Positions 1 to 8,066 of a stretch of 26,653 bases of DNA are shown here, in pieces. Within the stretch, counting starts at the first letter, position 1. Each line of letters opens with the position of its first letter. The stretch is from positions 1-26,653 of the forward strand of contig JACKPW010000040.1 in NCBI GenBank assembly GCA_024233215.1, written 5' to 3'. The translations under genes were made by a program, and so were the position numbers. This stretch comes from Verrucomicrobiales bacterium (GTDB lineage: Bacteria; Verrucomicrobiota; Verrucomicrobiia; Limisphaerales; J093). Under the pieces are notes generated by a model, which saw only the letters and a list, made by a program, of their open reading frames with translations, searched no databases and had not been told where the DNA came from.

Positions 1-90
1 CCGGAAATCTCCCAGCCGATGCCCCAGAGGCAAGCTAGGTTCGTCCTTCGCGCTCTTGATTCCCCTGTTCTCCTTCAATGTCGTCTCGAG

Positions 91-106
91 TTCAGGTTCA
101 GGTTCA
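91..106. repeat. Short tandem hexamer (ttcagg)
   Basis: The hexamer ttcagg occurs twice in a row followed by a partial third copy, just downstream of the kinase stop codon. On the minus strand it reads as repeated cctgaa units. Similar units recur inside the TIR gene linker (24911-24937), and a related 13-base tandem lies at 21576-21601. No gene is visible in bases 1-122. Confidence 0.5.
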
Positions 107-122
107 CGATGCTGCGGTTTGA

Positions 123-3100
123 TCAAGGTTCGGCACCCGCTCCCGGGGCCCGCAAGCGCGCCAGCCAGGCCGGTGGCTCGGGCACGCCGATGGTTCTTCC
201 CTGCCGGACCAACTGGATTTCTTGGGCGTTGAGGGCCGCCTCATAGACTTGGATATCGTCAATGCATCCTTGGTAGAAGTGACGGCGGTAAAAATGGTAG
301 GGGTTCATCCCGATCACCAGCCGGGAGTCCACGGTAACTATCGAACCATAGGCAACCCACTCCGCCCCGTGTATTTGCCCGTCGATGTACAACAGAACGC
401 GGTCTCCGTCATAGACAGCCGCGACATGGTGCCAGGTACCATCAGCCACCCACCTGTGACCGCAAATCCCTGCCTCATCGTTGCCGAAAGGACTGGTCGT
501 TCGCAGTCCATTGGCACCGAGCGAAATGCAATACTCTGGATTCCCCCACAATGCCCAGCTACTGACGTAATCCCCTTTGCTGATGATCGTTCGTGCGTAC
601 TTCTCCCAAGGTTGCATCTTCAGCCAGGCAACGAGGGTGAATCCCCCAGTCAGATCAAAGGCGGGATCCAAACCGCAATCCACGTAGTCTTCCTCCCCGT
701 CCAGCGACAAGACCGGACCCCGCTCGGGATCCACGACCACGCTTGCGTCCCCCTCGAACTTGCCGTGCCGATTGTGGCCGGACGTATCCACTGCCCTGCT
801 ATCGCCTTCATCAAAGCGCCACCGCGCCACAAGCTGTCCGGTGGAAAACGCCCAAACGGGACCTTCGCAGACCTTGCCGTCCTCGGTCTCCCCGTCCACT
901 CGCCAGCAATACCATTGACAACTGTCCAGGGCGGATAGGGGCAGAACGGAGTCCCTCCCAACCTCAGTCAGCCCGATCAAGTCCAGGTGTTCAGGGTCAT
1001 GTCCAAGGTACACCCGCTGCCCCCCCACACCTGCTCCTCGTTGCCAGCGCAACTTTGGCCTGGCGCCGACGATCAGGTTGCCTCCATGCACCGGTTTCGG
1101 GTTGGCAGCCTGCGCACCGCGTGGCCGGACCGACAACCGGTCGCCCGGCTCATCTGGATCTGTCGGGCGGGTCAGCTCTGCCGCCAGTGACTGGAGGTTT
1201 ATTGAAGTGGGTTGATATGGCCTGGTGCGACTCTGCCACAGGGTCTTGATATGCCGGCCGGCCATGGCGAAGAACCGATCCAGTACTCGGCGGCCACCGG
1301 GTTGGGTTCTTGCTTCCGCCGGGATGGCTTCGGCCAGATTGATCCCATCATCAAGATAGCGATTCACCTCGCGTGGCCGGTCCTGCCCGGCCAGACACTC
1401 CGCCAGTAACGGATAGAGCCGCAACAACGCCAGTTGCGAATTGGGATCGGAGGGAGACTCCGTGCTAACCGCTTTCTGGAGCGCCACAGCGTTCCAGAGC
1501 CAGTCCTCGGCTTCGGGGAGTTGGTGGAGCCGGCGCAGGGAATCGCCGAGGTAGCCCTGCACCAAGGCCAGTTCCTCCTGCGCACTCCGCTCCAGGGGTT
1601 CGTCCAACTTTCCGTAACACTTCAGGGCCGCCCGAAACTGCTCCTCCGCCTCCCGCCATCGGCCCATCCCGTAATAAGCCCGTCCCACGCGCCCCCGGGC
1701 CTTGCCCAACTCCCGCAATCCCTCCGCGCTGGTCTTCCCTTCCAACCCCACTCCTTCCGCCACCGCCAACTGGCTCAGATGCACCCCCAGACCCGACTCC
1801 CATTCCTCCCTCAATCCCAGCGCTTCCCCAACCACGTCGTGCCCCCCGCACAACAGCCACGCGTACCTCGCCTCTTCCGGGAATCTGGTCCGCAACTCCT
1901 CCGCCAGTGCCCCCGCCTTCCGGCCCTGCACCTCCGCCGTGTCGTAGCGCCCCACGACATTCAACAACGCGCCCTGTGCCAGCCACGTCCGCACCAACTC
2001 CGCTTCCGCCTTCTCCCGCTCCTCCCCCCCGCCGGCCAGCTCCTGCAGGATCGCCCCGCTCTGCTCATACGCCGCCTCCGCCTCGCCATACGCTCCCAGA
2101 CTTTGTTGGATCTCTCCCACCCGCCGATACGCCATCCCCACCGCCCGCCGCGCCACTTCCGATCCCCGGTTCTGTTCCAGGAACCGTTCGTAGAATCCCA
2201 GCGCCTGCCGCAACAAATCCCGGTCACTCGCCTCCCGATCCCGCAACAACTGCTGCCCCAACACATCCAACACTGACCGTTCCAGTGTCTCCACTGCCAA
2301 CTCGTAGTTCTGATCTGCCCGTTGCTCCTGTGCCACCGCCACATCCCGTTGCTGTCGCAACTCCGCCTGCTTGCCCGCCAGCAATGCCAGGCTTACCAAC
2401 GACCCCACACTCACCACCGCCAGCATCGCCACTCCGGCGGTCACCGCGGAGCGATGGCGCCGCGACCACTTGACCACCCGCTGGGAAAGGCTCGGTCGCC
2501 GGGCGGCAATCGGACGGTCTTCCAGAAAGCGTTCCAAGTCCTGGGCCAGTTCCCGGGCACTCCCGTAGCGCGACTCCACATCCTTGTTGGTTGCCTTCAG
2601 GATGATGGTCTCCAGGTCCACGGGTATCGCTTGGTTCCACTGGCGGGGTGAGGAGGGATCTTCGGTCTCGATGCGCCGCAGCAGATCCTGCCGATCCCGC
2701 CCGGTAAAGGCCGGTCGCAGCGTCAGCAACTCGTAGAGGGTCACGCCGAGGGAGTAGATGTCGGTGCGGGCGTCCAGGAGCTGTCGGCTTCCCCCAGCCT
2801 GTTCCGGGCTCATGTAGCGCAAGGTTCCCAGCAGATCGCCCGGTTGGGTGATCGTCTCGCCGGTGGCCAGGCGGCAGTGAGCCAGGCCGAAGTCGGTGAC
2901 CCACAAGCGTCCCTTGGCATCGAGCAGCAGGTTGGAGGGCTTGATGTCGCGGTGGATTATCCCCAGTTCGTGCGCGTGTTGCAGGGCTTCCGCGGCCTCG
3001 ATACCCAGTCGTGCCACCGCTTGGGCATACGCCGGGGTACGGGGCGAGCCACCTCTGGTCAGCGAGCTTGCGGAACCGGACGTCAGGGTTGTTGCCGCCC

Positions 3101-3653
3101 GACCAGTCGGCGGCTCGGACTGCTCCCGCAGTTCCCGGATCACGGCCGAGAGGGGTTGTCCCTCGACGAACTGCATGGCGTAGTAATGGACGCCACGCTC
3201 GCAGCCGACGCTATACACGGGGACGATGTGCGTGTGATGGAGTTGGGCGGCGGCGTGGGCCTCGTGCTTGAACCGTTGGAGCAGCCGTTCGTCCAGCAAC
3301 GCTGCGAAGGGCAGCACTTTCAACGCCACCCGCCGGCCCAGCGAGAGTTGCTCCGCCTCATACACCACCCCCATGCCCCCGCGTCCCAGCTCCCGCACCA
3401 GTCGGAAATCTCCCAGGCTTTCTCCCATGCCGCGGAGTGCCGGTGAGGCATGATCCTCCGGCGGTCGCGGGTTGGGATCTTGCAGGAAGTCGCCGGCCCC
3501 CTCGTGTGCCCTGAGGAGGTTCTCGACCAGCCGGCGCAGCTCCGCATCATCGCCGCAGGCCGTCTTCAACCGATCGGTCCGGGCCTGGGCCCCGGACACC
3601 TCCAGGAGATCGAGAAAGACCTTGCGGGCCTTGCGTTGGCGATCCGTGTTCAT
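123..3653 (-). CDS. Membrane Ser/Thr protein kinase with TPR-like and C-terminal LamG domains
   Basis: A 1176-residue PknB/Hanks-type kinase. The glycine-rich loop is at residues 90-95 (GRGGMG), the ATP-binding Lys at 112, the catalytic HRDIKPSN at 234-241, DFG at 254-256 and SPEQ at 282-285, so the kinase should be active. One membrane helix spans about 403-427, placing the kinase in the cytoplasm. Outside are a long helical TPR-like stretch (about 440-800), a fibronectin-like segment (about 855-935) and a LamG/concanavalin-like domain (about 941-1142), which could bind carbohydrate. An N-terminal stretch of about 80 residues resembles the region found before kinases paired with ECF sigma factors. 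The ATG start lies 54 bases after the sigma gene stop, so the two are probably co-transcribed. The ligand and phosphorylation targets are unknown. Confidence 0.93.
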   Translation of the reverse strand: MNTDRQRKARKVFLDLLEVSGAQARTDRLKTACGDDAELRRLVENLLRAHEGAGDFLQDPNPRPPEDHASPALRGMGESLGDFRLVRELGRGGMGVVYEAEQLSLGRRVALKVLPFAALLDERLLQRFKHEAHAAAQLHHTHIVPVYSVGCERGVHYYAMQFVEGQPLSAVIRELREQSEPPTGRAATTLTSGSASSLTRGGSPRTPAYAQAVARLGIEAAEALQHAHELGIIHRDIKPSNLLLDAKGRLWVTDFGLAHCRLATGETITQPGDLLGTLRYMSPEQAGGSRQLLDARTDIYSLGVTLYELLTLRPAFTGRDRQDLLRRIETEDPSSPRQWNQAIPVDLETIILKATNKDVESRYGSARELAQDLERFLEDRPIAARRPSLSQRVVKWSRRHRSAVTAGVAMLAVVSVGSLVSLALLAGKQAELRQQRDVAVAQEQRADQNYELAVETLERSVLDVLGQQLLRDREASDRDLLRQALGFYERFLEQNRGSEVARRAVGMAYRRVGEIQQSLGAYGEAEAAYEQSGAILQELAGGGEEREKAEAELVRTWLAQGALLNVVGRYDTAEVQGRKAGALAEELRTRFPEEARYAWLLCGGHDVVGEALGLREEWESGLGVHLSQLAVAEGVGLEGKTSAEGLRELGKARGRVGRAYYGMGRWREAEEQFRAALKCYGKLDEPLERSAQEELALVQGYLGDSLRRLHQLPEAEDWLWNAVALQKAVSTESPSDPNSQLALLRLYPLLAECLAGQDRPREVNRYLDDGINLAEAIPAEARTQPGGRRVLDRFFAMAGRHIKTLWQSRTRPYQPTSINLQSLAAELTRPTDPDEPGDRLSVRPRGAQAANPKPVHGGNLIVGARPKLRWQRGAGVGGQRVYLGHDPEHLDLIGLTEVGRDSVLPLSALDSCQWYCWRVDGETEDGKVCEGPVWAFSTGQLVARWRFDEGDSRAVDTSGHNRHGKFEGDASVVVDPERGPVLSLDGEEDYVDCGLDPAFDLTGGFTLVAWLKMQPWEKYARTIISKGDYVSSWALWGNPEYCISLGANGLRTTSPFGNDEAGICGHRWVADGTWHHVAAVYDGDRVLLYIDGQIHGAEWVAYGSIVTVDSRLVIGMNPYHFYRRHFYQGCIDDIQVYEAALNAQEIQLVRQGRTIGVPEPPAWLARLRAPGAGAEP

Positions 3654-3707
3654 GGCTCGACGCGGCCCACCGGCGGGCCTGCAGCACCCATCCTGACATG
3701 CGTGGAA

Positions 3708-4316
3708 TCACTGGAGCTTGCACTGAGAATCTGTTCCATTCTCCCCGGGCGCGGCCTGGAGCGTCTGCACCAGCCAGGCCCGCGCATAAGTCCACATCCG
3801 GTCTGCAACGCGGCGTGAAACGCCGAGCAATTCCGCGGCTTCCTGGTGGCCGAGCCCGGCGAAGAACCTCAATGTGACTAGTTGCGCCGCGTTCGCATCG
3901 ATCTCGGCGAGTTGATCCAACGCCTCGCTCACGGCCAGCAAATCCGGGCCGAGCAGAGTCGCCGCGACGTCAGCCTGCTCCCAATCCACGCGCCGCCAGC
4001 CACCACCGCGTTTGGCAGCATGTCTGCGGCGAGCACGCTCAACCAGAATGCGCCGCATGGCCTCCGCAGCCGCCCCGAAGAAGTGGGCACGCCCTTCCCA
4101 TTTCGGGAAGCACGGATTCCCCAGCCGCAGATAGGCCTCATGCACAAGGGCGGTGGCTTGCAGACTCTGGGTGGACTCCTCGCCCGCGATCCGACGAGCG
4201 GCGATCCGGCGCAACTCATCATATACCAACGGGATAAGTTCTTCCGTGGTCAGAAAAGTCGCGGGTGCAGGGACTGGCACCATTTGGTCATCGTTGCTCA
4301 TGCCAATGGGAGTCAT
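3708..4316 (-). CDS. ECF-type RNA polymerase sigma factor
   Basis: A 202-residue sigma factor resembling the PVC ECF family that accompanies Ser/Thr kinases (Sigma70_ECF / TIGR02999 type). Region 2 includes the STQSLQATALVHEAYLRL stretch, followed by the typical AMRRILVERARRR helix and a basic AAKRGG segment. Region 4 (about 144-181) carries the helix-turn-helix with QEAAELLGVSRRVADR. No anti-sigma factor gene is visible, and the kinase next door is the likely partner. The start is ATG at 4316; a second ATG five codons in (MSNDDQ) is equally possible. The upstream DNA is the decayed region with repeat copy A, so the native promoter may have been affected. Confidence 0.92.
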   Translation of the reverse strand: MTPIGMSNDDQMVPVPAPATFLTTEELIPLVYDELRRIAARRIAGEESTQSLQATALVHEAYLRLGNPCFPKWEGRAHFFGAAAEAMRRILVERARRRHAAKRGGGWRRVDWEQADVAATLLGPDLLAVSEALDQLAEIDANAAQLVTLRFFAGLGHQEAAELLGVSRRVADRMWTYARAWLVQTLQAAPGENGTDSQCKLQ

Positions 4317-4415
4317 CAGAACGACTCTCGCGTGATGTTATTGCAGGCGAAAGAACCATGCCAGTCTTGAATCGCCCTGGAAGCACGACTGCGCGGACGT
4401 GCAATGAGCAGTGCC

Positions 4416-4539
4416 TGGCTCCCGAGGTAGGACGCGTACAGATATTAACCGTTGTATCAACTACTTACACATGCGTCCCCGAACAATTCGAGCGGACTCT
4501 CCCACTACTCCCACGTGCTCGCAAACACCATCTTCTGAC
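4416..4539 (+). repeat. tRNA-like dispersed repeat, copy A
   Basis: This 124-base segment aligns without gaps to 21803-21926. In the last 85 bases I counted about 10 mismatches by eye. It begins tggctcccgaggtaggac, which on the minus strand resembles the 3' end of a tRNA (T-stem, acceptor strand, CCA). The rest can be read on the minus strand as the tail of a protein-like frame (SEDGVCEH..VVGESARIVR) shared with copy B. It is probably the scar of an old insertion or a mobile repeat family. It lies between the sigma gene and two truncated genes. Confidence 0.75.
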
Positions 4540-4623
4540 AGTCCAACTGGCAGAGGCCCATCGCTGCGGAATCGCTTACGGCAGAAACACGGAATCTGGG
4601 AAGAAAGTCGCAAGCAGGAGATT

Positions 4624-4642
4624 CCCCTGCAGCCGGCAGGGG
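4624..4642. other. Perfect 7-bp GC hairpin
   Basis: CCCCTGC and GCAGGGG are separated by the loop AGCCG. The hairpin lies between repeat copy A and the esterase remnant, in otherwise non-coding DNA. No T-tract follows on either strand, so a terminator role is uncertain. Confidence 0.45.
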
Positions 4643-4689
4643 CGGTATCTGTTAGACCGTGCTGAAGGGCGATGCTGTTCCTCGGTGGA

Positions 4690-4914
4690 CTCAAATCCAA
4701 CGCCCTTCTCACTCGCGAACCTGTCGGCCGTAGTGACCTTCGTGAAGCCCATCCGGATCAAGGAGTCCGGGGTGCCGAACGTGAACTTGAGGACCTCGCT
4801 CGTCGGGAGCGCCGGGGCGGCTTCCTCCGCGGTAGCGGCCATCGCACACTCATGGACAAGAAAAGCCGCGCCAATCACATGCAACCACGCCCGCCATCTC
4901 ATGCAGGTCTTCAT
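4690..4914 (-). pseudogene. 5' remnant of a secreted SGNH-type (rhamnogalacturonan acetylesterase-like) esterase
   Basis: The frame starts with a clear Sec signal peptide (MKTCMRWRAWLHVIGAAFL) and continues with KFTFGTPDSLIRMGFTKV and ASEKGVGFE. That pattern resembles the start of secreted rhamnogalacturonan acetylesterase-like SGNH hydrolases, which typically begin with F-x-FG, then GFTxV and a GYGFE-like motif. Recognisable similarity ends near 4690, where the frame runs into unrelated sequence leading to repeat copy A. None of the SGNH catalytic blocks remain, so the gene is cut after about 75 codons. The family is assigned from the N-terminal pattern only. Confidence 0.5.
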
Positions 4915-5054
4915 TGCCTGCCGATGCAGTACTCCCACGCGCCGTTAAGCAGGTTCGACTTCTTGCGCTCTCCATCCGAGCCTCGAGCATGTGTGCTTTG
5001 CGCAGTAACAAGCGCCAGCGCCAGGCATGGCAGCCAGGGCCACGACGAGTTCAT
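4911..5054 (-). pseudogene. 5' remnant of a secreted glycosidase-like protein
   Basis: A 47-codon frame with a good signal peptide (MNSSWPWLPCLALALVTAQ, ending near THA) followed by KKSNLLNGAWEYCIG. An LNGxWEY motif just after the signal peptide is typical of family-2-like glycosidases and related sugar-binding jelly-roll proteins. The frame then stops at the edge of the esterase remnant. Its ATG shares one base with the TAA stop of the iron-sulfur gene upstream (TAATG), suggesting it was once translationally coupled. It could instead be a genuine small exported protein, but the abrupt end next to another truncated gene favours a deletion junction. Confidence 0.42.
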
Positions 5055-6877
5055 TAGTAGAAATCTCCCAGCTCTTCCAGTTTTCGTAACGACTCCTTTC
5101 GACGTTTCTCTTCCTCTTGTTTGCGCAACTGAAGGTAGCTTCCCCGGATAAGGCGATCCTCCTTGCCCGGACCTGCATGGACGACGATCGCCGTGCTCTC
5201 CAGAACGCCTTTCGCTTTCACCAGCTTGCGGTGGCACACGCTCTGACAGAGTCCGCAGCCCACGCAGCGATCCACGAGGACGACGGGAGCAGAGAGGCCC
5301 GTACCTTCGACCGCTACCCCGTCCGGGTTGACCTCGGTGTGCACGCGCTGGAACTCAATGGCGTCGTAGCCCGCCCGATGGCACTCATCAACGCAAAGCT
5401 GGCAGTCGGCCGTTCCGGCCCAGGGCAGACAGCTCGCCTTCACCTCCGCCAGCCCCATCCTTGCGACCCGTTTTTCCTCCAGCGGGAGGGGCCGGATGGC
5501 GCCTGTCGGACAGACCTGACCGCAGTTGTTGCAGCTGGGTTCGCATCCGGACCAGTCCGCCGTCACCCGAGGGGTCCAGAGTCCGTCGAGTCCGGCTTCC
5601 AGGGTCATCGGCTGCAGCACCGAGTTGGGACACGCCTGGAAGCATTCCCCACACCGGATGCACAACTCAAGGAACTGGGGTTCGGGCACGCTCATGGGGG
5701 GACGAACCGGCGGAGCATGTCCCCCGAAGGTGGACCTGATGCCCAAAACGCCCGCCAGTCCGCCGGCAATCCCCCCCAGGAAGCCGCGGCGGGACACGGG
5801 GATCTGCCCGGCCCAACTCTCCGGTCGAAGGTCCTCGGAATTCCACCGGTCCACGAACTTAATCGCTTTCGTCGGACAGACGCCACCGCAGGTCTGGCAG
5901 AGGGTGCAATCCATGACGCGCGTCGTGAAGTCGGGTTTGATCGCGTCGAAGGGACACATCGCCACGCAGCGGCCGCAGTCGATGCACGAGTTCTCCACCT
6001 TGCGCTCGCTGGCGCGGACAAACCGGTTTCCCAGTGAAAAGACGGCTCCCGTGGGGCAGACATAACGGCACCAGAACCTCGGCCCCAGGAAACCCAGGGC
6101 CAGCACCAGGAGGAGCAGCAACCCGGAGATCAGATGCCCGAGAGTCAAGGCCGGAACCTGGTGCCATCCCCGCTCCATCCCGAGTTGGAGCGGCGACATG
6201 AAGAACGCGAAACCCCGCGTCACCACCGGGATGGCAGCAAAGTAACCCGCCACCATCGTCCCGCACGCGGCGGCCACGAGGGTTCCCGTCAGCAGGTGGT
6301 ACTTGAGATGCACCCACCAACCCCGCTCGGCCACCCGACGTCGCCTCACCCGCCTGCCGACGACGAAATCGAACAGGTCGATCAATGTTCCCAACGGGCA
6401 GAGGTAGCCACAGAAACCCCGTGGAATCAGGATTCCCACCACGAGGATCACCCCGGCCCCGAGCAGCGCCCAATTCCAGGTCCTGCCCGCCACCGCGGTG
6501 GAGATGCCCACCAGGGGATCCAAGGTCAGGAAGAGCTCCGCGTCGATGCTCTCCCGCTGCTGGAGACCGTCCGCGTAGTGAGACGGCCAGCCCGACGCAT
6601 TCCCATCCGGCTGAACCGAGTAGGGCCAGCAGACGTAGAGGAGGAGGAGACAGAACAGGACGAAGCAGGCGGTCTGAATCACGCGTCGGAGCGGCGCCGA
6701 CTCCCACGACGGCCCGAGCCGGCGCAATCCCCTCCGCGCGCCCCCCGGCTTGTCTCCCGTGGAGAAGAGGAAGCCCGGCAGCCATTTCCTTGCCACCCGA
6801 TGAAGCAGCGCGCGTCGCGGCTCCCGGTTTCGACCCGGCTTCGCGCCACGGCGGGTGAGGAAATGGCTGAGGCGCAT
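5054..6877 (-). CDS. NapH-NapG-like fusion: polytopic six-cluster iron-sulfur electron transfer protein
   Basis: A 607-residue inner-membrane protein. Residues 65-265 hold several membrane helices and the two NapH/NosR-family CxxxCP motifs (C156-C160 and C270-C274). Two [4Fe-4S] sites follow at C298/301/304/308 and C324/327/330/334. An internal twin-arginine motif (SRRGFL, Arg363-364) and a hydrophobic stretch come next. Four more clusters lie at C406-416, C445-456, C483 with C492/495/499, and C538-548. Two clusters and then four preceded by a Tat signal match NapH followed by NapG, the quinol-oxidising pair that feeds periplasmic reductases. The tail is charged and helical. The ATG is 13 bases after the FMN gene stop, in the same operon. 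It probably passes electrons from quinol to the flavoprotein upstream; the final acceptor is unknown. Confidence 0.88.
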   Translation of the reverse strand: MRLSHFLTRRGAKPGRNREPRRALLHRVARKWLPGFLFSTGDKPGGARRGLRRLGPSWESAPLRRVIQTACFVLFCLLLLYVCWPYSVQPDGNASGWPSHYADGLQQRESIDAELFLTLDPLVGISTAVAGRTWNWALLGAGVILVVGILIPRGFCGYLCPLGTLIDLFDFVVGRRVRRRRVAERGWWVHLKYHLLTGTLVAAACGTMVAGYFAAIPVVTRGFAFFMSPLQLGMERGWHQVPALTLGHLISGLLLLLVLALGFLGPRFWCRYVCPTGAVFSLGNRFVRASERKVENSCIDCGRCVAMCPFDAIKPDFTTRVMDCTLCQTCGGVCPTKAIKFVDRWNSEDLRPESWAGQIPVSRRGFLGGIAGGLAGVLGIRSTFGGHAPPVRPPMSVPEPQFLELCIRCGECFQACPNSVLQPMTLEAGLDGLWTPRVTADWSGCEPSCNNCGQVCPTGAIRPLPLEEKRVARMGLAEVKASCLPWAGTADCQLCVDECHRAGYDAIEFQRVHTEVNPDGVAVEGTGLSAPVVLVDRCVGCGLCQSVCHRKLVKAKGVLESTAIVVHAGPGKEDRLIRGSYLQLRKQEEEKRRKESLRKLEELGDFY

Positions 6878-6890
6878 GAGTCCGCGCGGG

Positions 6891-7985
6891 TTACTCGCCT
6901 TTCCGCCCCCGTCTCAGGGCCCGGGCGGTGGCGCTCTTGATCGCTTCGGCGGTGACCGTGGCCCCGGTGGTGGCATCGACTCCGCGAAAATCCTGGGCTT
7001 CGACGATCTTGGCCGGCATGTCCGTCAACGAGGAGTAGAACTGTTTCTCTGAGTGCTTGACGACGGTAACGTCGCTGATCCGGTGGCTTTCCACGGTTAC
7101 TCTCACGACCAACTCCCCGTTGTAGGCCGGCACTCCAGCCTCGAAGCTCCCATCGACCACCTTCAAGAGGTCAAACGTTTCGTAGAGTTGAAGGTCCTGG
7201 ATCGCCATCCGAGCGTGATCCTGATTGTGCTTGAGAATCAGGTTGTCCGGGTTCGGGGACTCGATGGCCAGCACCTTCCTGAAGCTCAGGATCGCCTCGT
7301 CGTATCGCCCGAACTTGCGCAACGCGTCCCCCGCGGCCCGGGCCGCGGCGCCCCAATTCGCGAGCCCCTCGGACCTCTGCGCCACCGCCAGCGCCCGTTC
7401 CAGTTCGCCCATGTCCGCCCACAGCTTGATGACCTCACCGTATCGGGAATAGTCATATTGGATCCCGTCCAAGACCTCCGCGGCCATCGCCTTGTTGCCG
7501 AGCATCCAGTAGCAATGCGCCAGGGTGACGTCGCGCACCCCCAGCTTCTGCTTCCAATAGGCCGCGCGCGCCCAATCCTGCAGCAGATCATGGTAGCAGT
7601 GGGCCAACTGTTCCTGGCAGCGTCGAACCACCCCCGGGTCCTTCTCGTTGAGCTTCATGACGAAGTGCATGAACTTGGTCCCCTGGCGATACCGCGCCGG
7701 GTTCTCGTTGATCACACTCCACATGTACTGACCGACATTCTCATGAGCCCGCCAGTCCTTCGTCGGGGGGGGATGCGGAAACTTCAGGTCCAGGGTCGCC
7801 GGATACTCCAGCGGCACAGAGTCCCACCAGTCGGGACGGGTGGTGCCGGCAGTTTCGACCAGCGCCAGGACTTCGACCCGACTGCGGACTGGTCGTTCCG
7901 CGACTCCGGTTTCTGCGGCGAACCCCTGGTCCCAGCCCACGGCCATGAACGCCAGCACTCCCAACCAATATCGACTTTGCTCCAT
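6891..7985 (-). CDS. Exported TPR protein with C-terminal covalent-FMN domain
   Basis: The protein starts with a signal peptide (MEQSRYWLGVLAFMAVGW) and has helical TPR-like repeats through the middle, about residues 110-240, including a clear GRYDEAILSFRKVLAIE unit. It ends in an FMN-binding domain of the NqrC/RnfG/NosR type (about 275-355). The flavinylation motif TTGATVT is present near residues 339-345, and the Thr of TGAT is the expected site of phosphoester-linked FMN. ApbE, the enzyme that adds this FMN, is encoded 81 bases upstream, and the iron-sulfur partner follows 13 bases downstream. A GTG codon directly before the chosen ATG is an alternative start. The TPR part suggests docking to another exported protein. 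Combining TPR and FMN domains in one chain is unusual. Confidence 0.85.
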   Translation of the reverse strand: MEQSRYWLGVLAFMAVGWDQGFAAETGVAERPVRSRVEVLALVETAGTTRPDWWDSVPLEYPATLDLKFPHPPPTKDWRAHENVGQYMWSVINENPARYRQGTKFMHFVMKLNEKDPGVVRRCQEQLAHCYHDLLQDWARAAYWKQKLGVRDVTLAHCYWMLGNKAMAAEVLDGIQYDYSRYGEVIKLWADMGELERALAVAQRSEGLANWGAAARAAGDALRKFGRYDEAILSFRKVLAIESPNPDNLILKHNQDHARMAIQDLQLYETFDLLKVVDGSFEAGVPAYNGELVVRVTVESHRISDVTVVKHSEKQFYSSLTDMPAKIVEAQDFRGVDATTGATVTAEAIKSATARALRRGRKGE

Positions 7986-8066
7986 CACGGTCTTTCCGTT
8001 CTCGTTCTGCTTGTTCCTTCATCCCGCCCCCTTCGTCCGACTGCCAGACTTCAGGGCGACGCCACC

